Shown piece after piece: positions 1 to 7,963 of a DNA stretch of 64,000 nucleotides. This stretch comes from Azoarcus sp. GTDB lineage: Bacteria > Pseudomonadota > Gammaproteobacteria > Burkholderiales > Rhodocyclaceae. The stretch lies in assembly GCA_031265765.1 (NCBI GenBank), contig JAISCE010000011.1:56851-120850 (forward strand). The letters run 5' to 3'. A model generated the notes under the pieces. The model saw nothing but the letters and a program-made list of their open reading frames with translations, ran no database searches and was not told the origin of the DNA. Positions within the stretch are counted from its first letter, which is position 1, and each line of letters starts with the position of its first letter. A program made the translations under genes and the position numbers.

Positions 1-201
1 ATCCCGCAGGTCGGCGATGATCGAACGCATTTCCCGGTCGGGCCGGGCCAGCGCGAAAAGCGAGGGATCGGTCGGCGGCGGCAGGGCGAAGCCGGTGACT
101 TCCGCGCCCATGCGGGAGAGCATGAGCGAGAGCCAGCCGCCTTTGAAACCGGTGTGCCCGGTGAGGAAAACGCGCTTTCCTCGCCAGAAGTCCGCGCTCA
201 C
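1..201 (-). CDS. rfbG: CDP-glucose 4,6-dehydratase (N-terminal part, cut by window edge)
   Basis: The first 67 codons run off the left edge of the window. RfbG is a short-chain dehydrogenase/reductase that converts CDP-glucose to CDP-4-keto-6-deoxyglucose, the step after RfbF in making CDP-dideoxy sugars for O-antigen. The visible protein begins with the NAD-binding glycine-rich turn TGHTGFKGGW, which is typical of this family. The chosen start is a GTG that overlaps the rfbF stop (GTGA); a second GTG lies six codons upstream in the same frame. The overlap with rfbF implies one transcript. The identification rests on only 67 residues plus the neighbour, which fits well. Confidence 0.85.
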   Translation of the reverse strand, partial: MSADFWRGKRVFLTGHTGFKGGWLSLMLSRMGAEVTGFALPPPTDPSLFALARPDREMRSIIADLRD

Positions 202-971
202 GGCCAGGTTTTCCACGGGGCTTGTCCGGATTGCCAGAGGTGTTCCAGATGGTTCCTGTCGTGCAAGGTATCCATCGGCTGCCAGAAGCCGCGATGCCGC
301 CAGACGGAGAGCTGGCGTCGCGCCGCCAGGGTTTTCAGGGGCGCGTCTTCCCAGGACGTCCGGTCGTTTTCGATCAGGTCGATGACCGCGGGCGAGAGGA
401 CGAAGAAACCGGCGTTGATGAAACCCTCGCTGTCCATGGGTTTCTCGTCGAAACTGGTCGCCGTTTCGCCTTCGATCTGCAAAGCGCCGAAACGGCTGGG
501 CGGCATGGCGGCGGTGATCGTCGCCAGGCGGCCTTGTTCCTGATGGAAGCGGATGCTTGCGCCGATGTCGATGTCGCCCACGCCGTCGCCATACGTGAGG
601 CAAAAGGCTTCGCCGGGCGGGAGATAGCCCCGGATGCGCCGCAGGCGTCCGCCGGTCTGGGTTTCCGTGCCGGTATCCACCAGCGTGACCCGCCAGCGTT
701 CGGCGTGACGCACATGCACTTCCATGTCGTTGCGGGAAAGGTCGAACGTGACATCGGAAGTGTGCAGGAAGTAGTTGGCGAAATATTCCTTGATGAGATA
801 ACCCTTGTATCCCAGGCAAATGATGAAGTCGTCGATGCCATGGCTGGAGTATATTTTGAGTATATGCCATAGAATCGGCGTATCTCCGATCTCGATCATG
901 GGTTTGGGTTTGAGGTGGGATTCCTCGCTGATGCGGGTTCCGAATCCGCCCGCCAGGATGACGGCTTTCAT
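198..971 (-). CDS. rfbF: Glucose-1-phosphate cytidylyltransferase
   Basis: This 257-residue nucleotidyltransferase makes CDP-glucose from CTP and glucose 1-phosphate, the entry to CDP-dideoxyhexose synthesis for lipopolysaccharide. The N-terminus MKAVILAGGFGTRISEES is the family's nucleotide-binding signature, followed by KPKPMIEIGDTPILWHI, and the length is the usual 255-260 residues. It is the upstream gene of a pair with rfbG, and the stop codon overlaps the rfbG start. Upstream lies an AT-rich region with a perfect palindrome at 1030-1052 that could be an operator. The sequence looks intact and the call is firm. Confidence 0.95.
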   Translation of the reverse strand: MKAVILAGGFGTRISEESHLKPKPMIEIGDTPILWHILKIYSSHGIDDFIICLGYKGYLIKEYFANYFLHTSDVTFDLSRNDMEVHVRHAERWRVTLVDTGTETQTGGRLRRIRGYLPPGEAFCLTYGDGVGDIDIGASIRFHQEQGRLATITAAMPPSRFGALQIEGETATSFDEKPMDSEGFINAGFFVLSPAVIDLIENDRTSWEDAPLKTLAARRQLSVWRHRGFWQPMDTLHDRNHLEHLWQSGQAPWKTWP

Positions 972-1346
972 GATGGGTATTTAATGTACATGTATGAATG
1001 CGATGACATGCCGCGAGTGTATCCGACGGATATTTGCAATAATTGCAAATATTGCACGGAGGTTTGCACGTAATGGAGTATGCCGGGGCGGTTCGTCCTA
1101 GGCGGATGCCCGGCAATACATGGAACGGTAGCCCGCATAGGTTTAATGAATATAGCATAAAAGAGACGAGCTTGCGAACCCTGATTATATGCTATATGGA
1201 TGTCAATTGGCGCACGGCCCGCGCCTGATCGCCGCCGGGCCTTGTGGCGGACGGCATTTTGGTTGAAACTCGGCGCGGCGGGCGGTTTTCCGGAAACGGG
1301 GCTGCCCGGCGAATTCTTCGTTGCCGGGTCGAATCCGGTTTGACTA
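972..1346. other. Intergenic region between divergent rfbF and the ABC exporter operon
   Basis: No gene is supported here. The left half is unusually AT-rich for this chromosome. It holds the perfect palindrome at 1030-1052 and two inverted copies of the decamer ATATAGCATA (1150-1159 on the plus strand, 1188-1197 as its reverse complement) with 28 nt between them. AT-rich promoter-like stretches occur around 1181-1197. The right half is GC-rich and shows nothing recognisable. It presumably contains the promoters of both divergent units, but I could not pick a convincing -35/-10 pair for either. Confidence 0.6.
1030..1052. repeat. Perfect 23-bp palindrome (11-bp arms, 1-nt centre)
   Basis: The left arm ATATTTGCAAT (1030-1040), a single A (1041) and the right arm ATTGCAAATAT (1042-1052) pair without mismatch. 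It lies 59 bp upstream of the rfbF start. A symmetric AT-rich element of this length is typical of a dimeric repressor or activator operator. There is no T-tract, so it does not look like a terminator. The cognate regulator is unknown. Confidence 0.75.
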
Positions 1347-2069
1347 ATGACATCATCTTCCGCCGCTTTCGCCGTCGCATTGCGCGACGTTCGTTTTTCC
1401 TGGCCGGGGCAATCGCGTCCCGTGCTGGATATTGCGGATTTGTCGATCCGTCCGGGCGAGCGGGTTTTCCTTTCCGGGCCGAGCGGCAGCGGCAAGAGCA
1501 CCTTGCTTGGGTTGATCGCCGGTATCTTGCGGCCCGATTGCGGCACTATCGCAGTCAATGGCACGGCGCTCCACGCCATGAGCGCCTCGGCGCGGGATCG
1601 GTTTCGCGGGGCGGAGATCGGGTTCATCTTCCAGCAGTTCAATCTCGTTCCTTATCTTTCCATGATCGAGAACGTGTTGATTCCCTGCCATCTTTCGCCC
1701 CGGCGGCAAGCGCGGGCGCGACAGCGGGCTTCTACCCTGCGAGATGCCGCCGCGCATTTGCTGGAGCGGCTGGAACTGGCCCCCGCGCTTTGGGAGCGGC
1801 CCGTCACCCGTTTGTCGACCGGGCAGCAGCAGCGCGTAGCGGCGGCGCGCGCGTTGATCGGCGCGCCGCCGCTGTTGATCGCGGATGAGCCGAGTTCCGC
1901 GCTGGACGCGGACCGGCGCGACGTTTTCCTGAAGCTGCTTTTGAACGAGTGTGCGCTTGCCGGATCGAGTCTGTTGTTCGTGAGTCATGACGTCGGCTTG
2001 GCCGGGGCGTTTTCCACGGCCTTGCGCCTGGACGACCTGAATGCCGCCGAACAGGGAGAAACCGTGTGA
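1347..2069 (+). CDS. ABC transporter ATP-binding protein (LolD/MacB class)
   Basis: This 240-residue ATPase energises the FtsX-like permease encoded next to it. Visible motifs are Walker A GPSGSGKST (44-52), the Q-loop FIFQQFNL, the signature LSTGQQQRVA (156-165, S-T-G-Q in place of the usual S-G-G-Q) and Walker B LLIADEPSSALD (177-188). The class handles lipoprotein release, macrolide or peptide export, or cell-envelope mechanotransmission rather than classical import. The stop overlaps the permease start (GTGA at 2066-2069), and DUF3299 follows with another overlap, so the three genes form one operon. A similar ATPase-permease-DUF3299 set is found in zinc-regulated operons of gammaproteobacteria (zrg type); that parallel is from memory and the substrate is unknown. 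Confidence 0.9.
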   Translation: MTSSSAAFAVALRDVRFSWPGQSRPVLDIADLSIRPGERVFLSGPSGSGKSTLLGLIAGILRPDCGTIAVNGTALHAMSASARDRFRGAEIGFIFQQFNLVPYLSMIENVLIPCHLSPRRQARARQRASTLRDAAAHLLERLELAPALWERPVTRLSTGQQQRVAAARALIGAPPLLIADEPSSALDADRRDVFLKLLLNECALAGSSLLFVSHDVGLAGAFSTALRLDDLNAAEQGETV

Positions 2070-3337
2070 GACGGTTTTTCTATCTGGCGAGCCTTGCCCG
2101 CAAAAGCGCCTGGAACCGGCGCGGTACTTTGGCGCTCGTCGTGTTGTGCATTGCGCTTTCCACGCTGCTTTTGCTTGGCATCGAACGGATACGCGGGCAG
2201 ATACGGGAAAATTTCGTGCAGGCCGTTTCGGGCGTCGATCTCGTGGCCGGCGCGCGCGGCGACAGTATCCAGCTCATGCTCTACGCTGTTTTCCATCTGG
2301 GCGGCGCGACGAACAATATAGGATGGGAAAGCGCCCGGCGCATCGCGGCGCACCGCGATGTCGCCTGGACGATTCCGCTTTCCCTGGGCGATTCGCACAA
2401 AGGCCATCCCGTTGTAGCGACGCTTCCGGATTTTTTCGACCGCTACCGTTTCCGCGCGGGCGAGCGCGTCGAATTTACGGAAGGCCGCGCGTTCGATGCG
2501 CTTTTCGATGTGGTGATCGGCGCGGAAGTCGCCAGGAAACTCGGTTATCGCCTCGGCAGTCCGCTCGTGCTGAGCCACGGCGGCGGCGAAACCTTGCTGG
2601 CGGAACATGGCGACAAGCCATTCGCCGTGACCGGCATTCTCGCGCCTACGGGGACGCCCGTGGATCGCGCGCTCTACATCAGCCTCGCCGCGATGGAGGC
2701 CATCCATCTCGACTGGCAGGGCGGCGCGCCGATTCCCGGTTTTCAGGTGCGCGCGGATCAGGTCGGGAAATTCGACCTCACCCCCAAAAGCATTACCGCG
2801 CTGTTCGTCGGCCTCAAGAGCCGCAGCCGCGTCTTCGCCCTGCAACGCGAGATCGGCGCGTGGAAGGAGGAAGCCTTGATGGGCGTCATGCCCGGCGTCG
2901 CCATGGATCGGCTTTGGCGCATGCTCGATACCGGGGAGCGCGCGCTGCTGCTCGTTTCCGCCCTCGTCACCCTGACCGGCTTGGCCGGGTTGGCATCCGC
3001 CATTCTCGCCGGACTCGGCGAACGGCGGCGCGAATTGGCCATCCTGCGCTCCGCGGGCGCGCGTCCGCTGGATATTCTCTTTTTGCTCGCCTGCGAAGGC
3101 GTGCTCCTGGTGTTCGCCGGTATCGCGGCCGGGCTGGTTTGCCTGACGCTTCTCCTCCTCGGCATCGGTCCCATGTTGGCGAGCCGCTATGGCATCGTCC
3201 TTTACTTTTCCTGGCCGGGACGGGAAGAATGGCTGTTGTTGGGCGGCATCGTCGCCGCCGGTTTCCTGACCAGCCTTATTCCGGCATGGCGCGCTTACCG
3301 CATCAGCCTGTCGGATGGATTGACGCTCTCCACATGA
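2066..3337 (+). CDS. ABC transporter permease, FtsX/MacB family
   Basis: This 423-residue inner-membrane protein is the permease partner of the preceding ATPase. It has one N-terminal membrane segment (about residues 20-40), a large periplasmic MacB-type domain (roughly 45-280) and a C-terminal FtsX domain with three membrane segments (about 290-415). The start is a GTG inside the stop of the upstream gene, and its own stop overlaps the ATG of the DUF3299 gene. The fold and the two-gene arrangement match exporters that act on envelope-bound or periplasmic substrates. Nothing in the sequence names the substrate. Confidence 0.88.
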   Translation: MRRFFYLASLARKSAWNRRGTLALVVLCIALSTLLLLGIERIRGQIRENFVQAVSGVDLVAGARGDSIQLMLYAVFHLGGATNNIGWESARRIAAHRDVAWTIPLSLGDSHKGHPVVATLPDFFDRYRFRAGERVEFTEGRAFDALFDVVIGAEVARKLGYRLGSPLVLSHGGGETLLAEHGDKPFAVTGILAPTGTPVDRALYISLAAMEAIHLDWQGGAPIPGFQVRADQVGKFDLTPKSITALFVGLKSRSRVFALQREIGAWKEEALMGVMPGVAMDRLWRMLDTGERALLLVSALVTLTGLAGLASAILAGLGERRRELAILRSAGARPLDILFLLACEGVLLVFAGIAAGLVCLTLLLLGIGPMLASRYGIVLYFSWPGREEWLLLGGIVAAGFLTSLIPAWRAYRISLSDGLTLST

Positions 3338-4002
3338 AAGTTCGCGTAGCTGTTTCCGCCATGCTGGCGCTCCTCGTTTGCGCCGGGCTGTTTTTTTTCG
3401 CTTTCTCCGGAAAGGACGCTCCTCCGGCGCGGCAGTATGCGGTCGGCGACAGGCTTGCTTCCCGGCCATCGCCCGCTCCGGCGGCATCCGCCGAAACGGA
3501 ATACCAGGAAATCCGCTGGGAGGCGCTCGCCCCCGCGTCCTGGAACCCCGCCTCCGTTTTTGAAGGCTTCAATCTGGACGACATCGACGACGGTTCTCCG
3601 CAGGCTGTTCAGCTCATGCAGCAGTTTCTGGAGAAATGGAATGAAGCGCCCGCCAATCCGGACATGGACGGCAAAAGGGTCAAGCTCCCCGGCTTTGTCG
3701 CGCCGCTGGATTTCGGGGAAGGGCGCAAGCTCCGGGAGTTTTTGCTCGTGCCTTATTTCGGCGCGTGCATTCACGTTCCGCCGCCGCCCGCCAACCAGAT
3801 TGTTTTCGTCCAGGCCGGGGAGCCGATCGACGGCATCGGCTCGATGGATGCGGTATGGGTTTACGGCCAGATCCAGATCGAGCGCACCGATACCGAGAGC
3901 GGCGTTTCCGGCTACCGGATGCGGGCGGACAGGGTGGAAGTCTATTCCCCGCCGAAGGAGCAGGAAGCGCGGGGCGATGGACAGGCCGGCGAAGCGAAGT
4001 GA
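3334..4002 (+). CDS. DUF3299 family exported protein
   Basis: This 222-residue protein starts with an N-terminal membrane anchor or signal segment (residues about 5-25), followed by a low-complexity Ala/Pro linker and a DUF3299 domain recognisable from VKLPGFVAPLDFGEG and FGACIHVPPPPANQIV. It is probably periplasmic and attached to the inner membrane. The ATG overlaps the permease stop (ATGA), so it is translated with the ABC transporter and presumably works with it. Members of this family sit in ABC operons that respond to zinc in other proteobacteria. A direct biochemical role is not known to me. A strong terminator follows at 4034. Confidence 0.85.
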   Translation: MKVRVAVSAMLALLVCAGLFFFAFSGKDAPPARQYAVGDRLASRPSPAPAASAETEYQEIRWEALAPASWNPASVFEGFNLDDIDDGSPQAVQLMQQFLEKWNEAPANPDMDGKRVKLPGFVAPLDFGEGRKLREFLLVPYFGACIHVPPPPANQIVFVQAGEPIDGIGSMDAVWVYGQIQIERTDTESGVSGYRMRADRVEVYSPPKEQEARGDGQAGEAK

Positions 4003-4033
4003 GCGCCGAAGGAAGCGATGCCTGGATGTTCGA

Positions 4034-4067
4034 CGAAAAACGCGCCCGAAAGCGCGTTTTTCGTTTT
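4034..4067. terminator. Intrinsic terminator, probably shared by converging units
   Basis: A perfect 12-bp stem, CGAAAAACGCGC (4034-4045) and GCGCGTTTTTCG (4052-4063), with loop CCGAAA and TTTT after it on the plus strand. The A- and T-rich ends of the arms let it work in both directions. It separates the ABC operon (plus) from the lipoprotein gene (minus, stop at 4094). Confidence 0.85.
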
Positions 4068-4093
4068 CCGGGCGGCATGGCTCGCCGCCAATG

Positions 4094-5125
4094 TCAGCGG
4101 CGCTGTGCCGTGCGCTTGACCGTGAAAGGAAGCGTGGCGGCCAGCGTCGAGCCGTTTCTCGGACTGCTCTTGCGATAAAGGCGGACTTCGTAGTTGCCGG
4201 ATTCGTCCGGGGCGCGAAGCTCCGCCGTACCGTCGCCGGCGGCGGGCCGGAAGACCGGGGCGAAGTTGTCGCTGTGTCCGCCTTTTTCTTCGTAGATGAT
4301 CAGAAATGCGCCGTCCTTGCTCATCCGGTCGGTGATGCCGGTGAGTTTGACGGCGATCTTCTCGTCCTGTGCGTAGACTTTCTTGTCCAGCTTCATCGTG
4401 ACCCTGACATCGCCATCGACCGGGAAGGGAACGCTGGCCGCCAGATTGTCCTCGTTTGCCGCGGCCTTGCGGTAAAACCGCAACTCGTAGGCGCCGGTTT
4501 CGGGCGGCGTGGAAAATTCCACCCTGTTGTCGCCGGCGACGGCGCGGCTTGGGTAGAAGTAGCCGCTCTCGTGGATGCCGCCCGCCGGATAGATGGCCAG
4601 GAACGCGCCGTCCTCGTGCATTCGGGGGGTGACGCCGTCAAGCGTGGCGATGATCTCCTCGCCTCGCGCATAGGCCGCCTTGTCCAATATCAGGGAGACG
4701 TCCACGTTGCCATCGACGGTGAATGGCAGCCTTGCGACCAGGGTATCGTCGCCCGGCGGGGTCTTGCTGTAGAAGCGAAGTTCGTAGGCGCCTATCCTGG
4801 ACGGGGTGGGGAGCGTTACCTTGCCTGCCCGATGCACGGCGGCATCCGCGCCGGATGGGGGGCCGTCGCCGGCATGGAGATAAACGTAGTCGAGGCGGCT
4901 GCCGTGCCCGGCGCCTGCCGCGTAAGTGGCCAGGATGGCCTTGTCATTGGCCATTCGCGCGGTGATGCCGTCGATCGTGACGACGATTTCTTCTCCGCGA
5001 AGATAGCGGCTTTTATCCAGGCCGATCGATACCTTGCTGTAGAAAAACGTTCCACAAGCGGAGAGAAAGAGCGCGGATGCCGCAACCAGGGTGGGCGCGA
5101 GCCGTCGCGCGAGGATGTTTGCCAT
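4094..5125 (-). CDS. Lipoprotein with three tandem ~100-residue beta-type repeats
   Basis: I do not recognise a named family. The 343-residue product starts with a lipoprotein signal peptide whose lipobox LSAC puts the lipidated cysteine at residue 24. The rest is three tandem repeats (about 31-138, 141-237, 240-337). Each opens with LDK-x2-Y-(8 residues)-(D/T)GIT-x-RM-type sequence and closes with (A/N)YE(L/V)R(F/L)Y.K...LAA..PF.V. The pattern suggests stacked Ig-like or similar beta domains in the periplasm or outer membrane. The ATG at 5125 is preceded by GAGGGG at good spacing; a longer frame upstream would add 61 residues that run through a terminator and destroy the signal peptide. The role could be adhesion, stress or surface binding; none is shown. 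Confidence 0.8.
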   Translation of the reverse strand: MANILARRLAPTLVAASALFLSACGTFFYSKVSIGLDKSRYLRGEEIVVTIDGITARMANDKAILATYAAGAGHGSRLDYVYLHAGDGPPSGADAAVHRAGKVTLPTPSRIGAYELRFYSKTPPGDDTLVARLPFTVDGNVDVSLILDKAAYARGEEIIATLDGVTPRMHEDGAFLAIYPAGGIHESGYFYPSRAVAGDNRVEFSTPPETGAYELRFYRKAAANEDNLAASVPFPVDGDVRVTMKLDKKVYAQDEKIAVKLTGITDRMSKDGAFLIIYEEKGGHSDNFAPVFRPAAGDGTAELRAPDESGNYEVRLYRKSSPRNGSTLAATLPFTVKRTAQRR

Positions 5126-5249
5126 GGAATATTCCCCTCGTGAACATGGAGTGTGCGGACGGAAATGATTCTGCAATACCGCCCCGGCAAAATCAACATG
5201 CGCGGCGGCGCGGGCAGGGCGCGCGGAAGCCGGGGCTTGCCGCCTGGAT

Positions 5250-5275
5250 AAAAAAACACCCGGCAGGGCCGGGTG
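5250..5275 (-). terminator. Intrinsic terminator on the minus strand
   Basis: Read on the minus strand, CACCCGGC (pairing 5275-5268), loop CCT and GCCGGGTG (5264-5257) are followed by six T (5256-5251). The stem is perfect, 8 bp. No protein gene on the minus strand ends just upstream, which is why a small RNA is proposed. Confidence 0.8.
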
Positions 5276-5481
5276 AAAGTCTCCTGTGAAGGAGAGGGAG
5301 GGAACCATGCGAGCCGTCCGGTCGTGACGCCTCGAAAACGAACCTGTGTTACCGGCGCCTGTCCGGAATGTTGTTCCGCAAAATGCGCTGACCTGGAAAA
5401 ACTTTCTTTTATTTTTAGTTACTTGTGTTTGGATAGAATCCGCGCCACCGTTTTATGTACATATAATTTGTTGCCATGCAC
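5250..5481 (-). ncRNA. Candidate small RNA or attenuated leader, about 230 nt
   Basis: On the minus strand a good sigma-70 promoter (5488-5516) is followed about 230 nt later by an intrinsic terminator (5250-5275), with no convincing open reading frame between them. The 3' part contains an extra hairpin, CTCCT-TCAC-AGGAG, just before the terminator stem. The lipoprotein gene begins 125 nt beyond the terminator on the same strand, so the RNA may be either a free-standing small RNA or a leader that attenuates that gene. It matches no riboswitch class I can recognise. The ends are estimates. Confidence 0.45.
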
Positions 5482-5487
5482 AATCGC

Positions 5488-5516
5488 AGTGTAGTACATC
5501 CGCGGAGGTCTTGCAA
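5488..5516 (-). promoter_or_regulatory. Sigma-70-like promoter for the candidate RNA
   Basis: On the minus strand TTGCAA (5516-5511), a 17-nt spacer and TACACT (5493-5488). Both hexamers are close to consensus and the spacing is optimal. Predicted transcription start is near 5481, pointing away from accA. Confidence 0.5.
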
Positions 5517-5594
5517 AGCGAAGCTGGGAAACGCTGGGCGGCAGAGCGCCGCGAGGCGGTACAATGCGCCGGTTTCGTTACGTGGAACGAGCCG

Positions 5595-6560
5595 ATGAAA
5601 ACGACTCCCCTCGATTTTGAGCAGCCCATTGCCAGCCTGGAAGAAAAGATCGAGCGGTTGCGCTACGAGCAGGCCGATCCCGCCGTGGATATTTCGGAAG
5701 GGATCTCGCGCCTCGAAAGCAAGATGCGGGATCTCATGCGCGATGTTTACGCCAAACTCACGCCGTGGCAGATCGCCCAGGTCGCGCGCCATCCGCAGCG
5801 TCCCTATACCCTTGATTACGTACAACATATTTTTACCGATTTCACCGAGTTGCATGGCGACCGCGCTTATGCCGATGATGCTGCGATCGTCGGCGGCCTG
5901 GCCCGTTTCAACGGTTGCGGCTGCGTGGTCGTCGGGCATCAGAAAGGGCGCGATACCAAGGAGAAAATCGCGCGCAATTTCGGTATGCCGCGCCCGGAAG
6001 GCTATCGCAAGGCTTTGCGGCTGATGAGGCTGGCCGAAAAGTTCCAGCTTCCCGTGTTTACATTCATTGATACGCCTGGGGCTTATCCGGGAGTCGATGC
6101 CGAGGAGCGCGGGCAGTCCGAGGCCATTGGACACAATCTCTACGCGATGGCCGAACTGCGCACGCCGCTGATTTGCACCGTGATCGGCGAAGGCGGTTCG
6201 GGCGGGGCGCTCGCCATCGCCGTGGGCGACCAGGTCATCATGTTGCAGTACGCCACCTATTCGGTGATTTCGCCCGAAGGCTGCGCTTCCATCTTGTGGA
6301 AAAGCGCGGAAAAGGCGGCGCTGGCCGCCGATGCGATGGGGATTACCGCTTCGCGCCTGAAGTCGCTCGGTCTTGTCGACAAGGTGGTCAACGAGCCGCT
6401 GGGCGGCGCTCACCGGGATCATCCCGCCATGGCGAAAAGCCTGGGGCGCGCCTTGGCCGATGGCTTGCGTCAGTTCGGCAATCTGACGCCCGATGAACTC
6501 ATCGCCCGGCGCATGGAAAAGCTGATGAGCTATGGTCGCTTCAAGGTACTTGCCGCCTGA
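5595..6560 (+). CDS. accA: Acetyl-CoA carboxylase carboxyltransferase subunit alpha
   Basis: This 321-residue cytoplasmic subunit pairs with AccD to transfer the carboxyl group from carboxybiotin to acetyl-CoA, giving malonyl-CoA for fatty acid synthesis. The start METKT-like region [19 protein letters not shown] and blocks such as HRPYTLDY-type [25 protein letters not shown] and [11 protein letters not shown] (oxyanion-forming glycines) are all present, and the length is typical. The ATG at 5595 aligns with the family start; the open frame upstream is non-coding. TACAAT at 5560-5565 is a possible -10. tilS follows after 5 nt, so the two are likely co-transcribed. Confidence 0.97.
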   Translation: MKTTPLDFEQPIASLEEKIERLRYEQADPAVDISEGISRLESKMRDLMRDVYAKLTPWQIAQVARHPQRPYTLDYVQHIFTDFTELHGDRAYADDAAIVGGLARFNGCGCVVVGHQKGRDTKEKIARNFGMPRPEGYRKALRLMRLAEKFQLPVFTFIDTPGAYPGVDAEERGQSEAIGHNLYAMAELRTPLICTVIGEGGSGGALAIAVGDQVIMLQYATYSVISPEGCASILWKSAEKAALAADAMGITASRLKSLGLVDKVVNEPLGGAHRDHPAMAKSLGRALADGLRQFGNLTPDELIARRMEKLMSYGRFKVLAA

Positions 6561-6565
6561 GAGTC

Positions 6566-7963
6566 ATGGCGATTGAAGCGGCGGGAACGGTGATCGAAGC
6601 CGTCGCCGCGACGCTGGCCGGGGCGGGAGTCGGTAAGCGCCGCCGCCTGTGCTGCGCGCTGTCGGGCGGGGCCGATTCGGTGGTGTTGCTCGATACGCTC
6701 GATGCCCTGCGGGGACGGTTCGGTTTTGCGCTGGAGGCGGCGCATGTGCATCACGGCCTCAGTCCGGCGGCTGGCGAATGGCAGGCGTTCTGCGCCGGGT
6801 TGTGCGATGCGCGCGGGATTTTCCTGCATGTGTTTCGGGCCGAAGTCGGGCGCGTCCATCCAGAGGGTCTCGAAGCCGCCGCGCGCCTTGCCCGCCATGC
6901 GGCTTTGGCGCAGGTCGCGTGCGATTGGCTGGTTCTGGGCCATCACCGCGACGATCAGGCCGAAACCGTGCTTTTCCGGTTGTTGCGCGGCGCCGGGGTG
7001 CGCGGCGCGGCGGCGATGACTGCGGTCGAACCGCCGGATGAGCCTGGGCGGGCAGGGCGTTTGCGTCCGTTGCTGGCGTTTGGCCGGACGGCGATTCTGG
7101 CGCGCGCGCGCGCGCGCGGCCTTGCCTGGGTCGAGGATGCCAGCAACGCCGATCTGGATTTTGCCCGCAACGATTTGCGCCATCGCATTCTGCCCGCGAT
7201 CGAGGCGAGATTTCCCGCCGCCCGCGCGACGCTCGCTCGCGCCGCGTCGCATTTCCGCGTCGCGTCCGGATTGCTTGATGAACTTGCCGAAATCGATGCC
7301 GCAGCCTGCGGCGGCGAGGATGGAGCTTTCGAGCGGGAAGCCTTGCTCGCCCTGAGTCCGGCGCGGCTTGCCAATTTGCTGCGCCGGACGTTGCGGCGTT
7401 TGGGCGGGCTGCCGCCGTCGGCGGCGAAGCTGGCCGAGGCGATGCGCCAGTTGCGGGCCGTGCCGGGGCCTTTGCGTTTTCCGCTCGGAGCGTTTGCTTG
7501 TTACAGCTACCGGGGCCGAGTCTGGCTGGCACCGGCGCAAGTGGCCGGGGCACAGGCGTTTTCGTGGCAGCCGACGGCGGGGGAGATCGCATGGGCGGGC
7601 GGTGTGTTGCGTTGCCGTTCCGCGACCGGAGAGGGGGTGCGGGCTTCGGCTCTTGCGGGGGCCGGTATCTGTCGCCTGGCGCCGCGCCCGGCGGGGCTGC
7701 CGTTACATCTGGCGAACCGGCCGGCGAGAAGCTTCAGGAAGCTGTGCCAGGAAGCTGGTATTCCGGTCTGGCTGCGCGGGCATTTGCCGGTGCTGGAGGT
7801 CGACGGATGCATGGCCTGGGCCGGCGGTCTGGGCGTGGCCGACGGATTTGCTTGCGCGCCGGAAGATTCGGGCTGGCTGCTTGAATGGTTGCCGGGGATC
7901 AGCCCTTCAATGCCGTCATCAGTTGCGCCAGTTCCACCGCGGAGCGAACCTTCATCTTGTTGA
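6566..7963 (+). CDS. tilS: tRNA(Ile)-lysidine synthetase
   Basis: TilS attaches lysine to C34 of the CAU-anticodon tRNA-Ile, using ATP, so that it reads AUA and is charged with isoleucine. The 465-residue protein has the PP-loop SGGADS (33-38), the HHGLSP motif, the LGHHRDDQAET block, an RND-type contact region and a C-terminal domain with the LCQEAGIPVWLRG pattern. It follows accA by 5 nt. Its last 65 nt overlap the end of the convergent response regulator gene; the final residues (after LLEWLPG) are therefore constrained by both genes and look unlike the family, so the C-terminal tail may be a recent extension. Confidence 0.95.
   Translation: MAIEAAGTVIEAVAATLAGAGVGKRRRLCCALSGGADSVVLLDTLDALRGRFGFALEAAHVHHGLSPAAGEWQAFCAGLCDARGIFLHVFRAEVGRVHPEGLEAAARLARHAALAQVACDWLVLGHHRDDQAETVLFRLLRGAGVRGAAAMTAVEPPDEPGRAGRLRPLLAFGRTAILARARARGLAWVEDASNADLDFARNDLRHRILPAIEARFPAARATLARAASHFRVASGLLDELAEIDAAACGGEDGAFEREALLALSPARLANLLRRTLRRLGGLPPSAAKLAEAMRQLRAVPGPLRFPLGAFACYSYRGRVWLAPAQVAGAQAFSWQPTAGEIAWAGGVLRCRSATGEGVRASALAGAGICRLAPRPAGLPLHLANRPARSFRKLCQEAGIPVWLRGHLPVLEVDGCMAWAGGLGVADGFACAPEDSGWLLEWLPGISPSMPSSVAPVPPRSEPSSC

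Noticed and set aside
972..1346. tRNA gene or other structured RNA upstream of the ABC operon
   Set aside because: The GAATCC-like stretch near 1330 lacks the T-arm consensus and no cloverleaf can be formed.
1985..3487. Long antisense reading frame (500 codons) over the ABC permease
   Set aside because: It is a GC-rich shadow of the real genes, with low-complexity Gln/Glu/Arg composition, no ribosome site and no recognisable domain.
5268..5300. Plus-strand GGGTGAAAGTCTCC resembling a fragment of a cobalamin riboswitch
   Set aside because: Only the short GGTGAAA box matches; the other conserved boxes are absent, and the hairpin is better explained as a minus-strand terminator. accA is also not a usual target.
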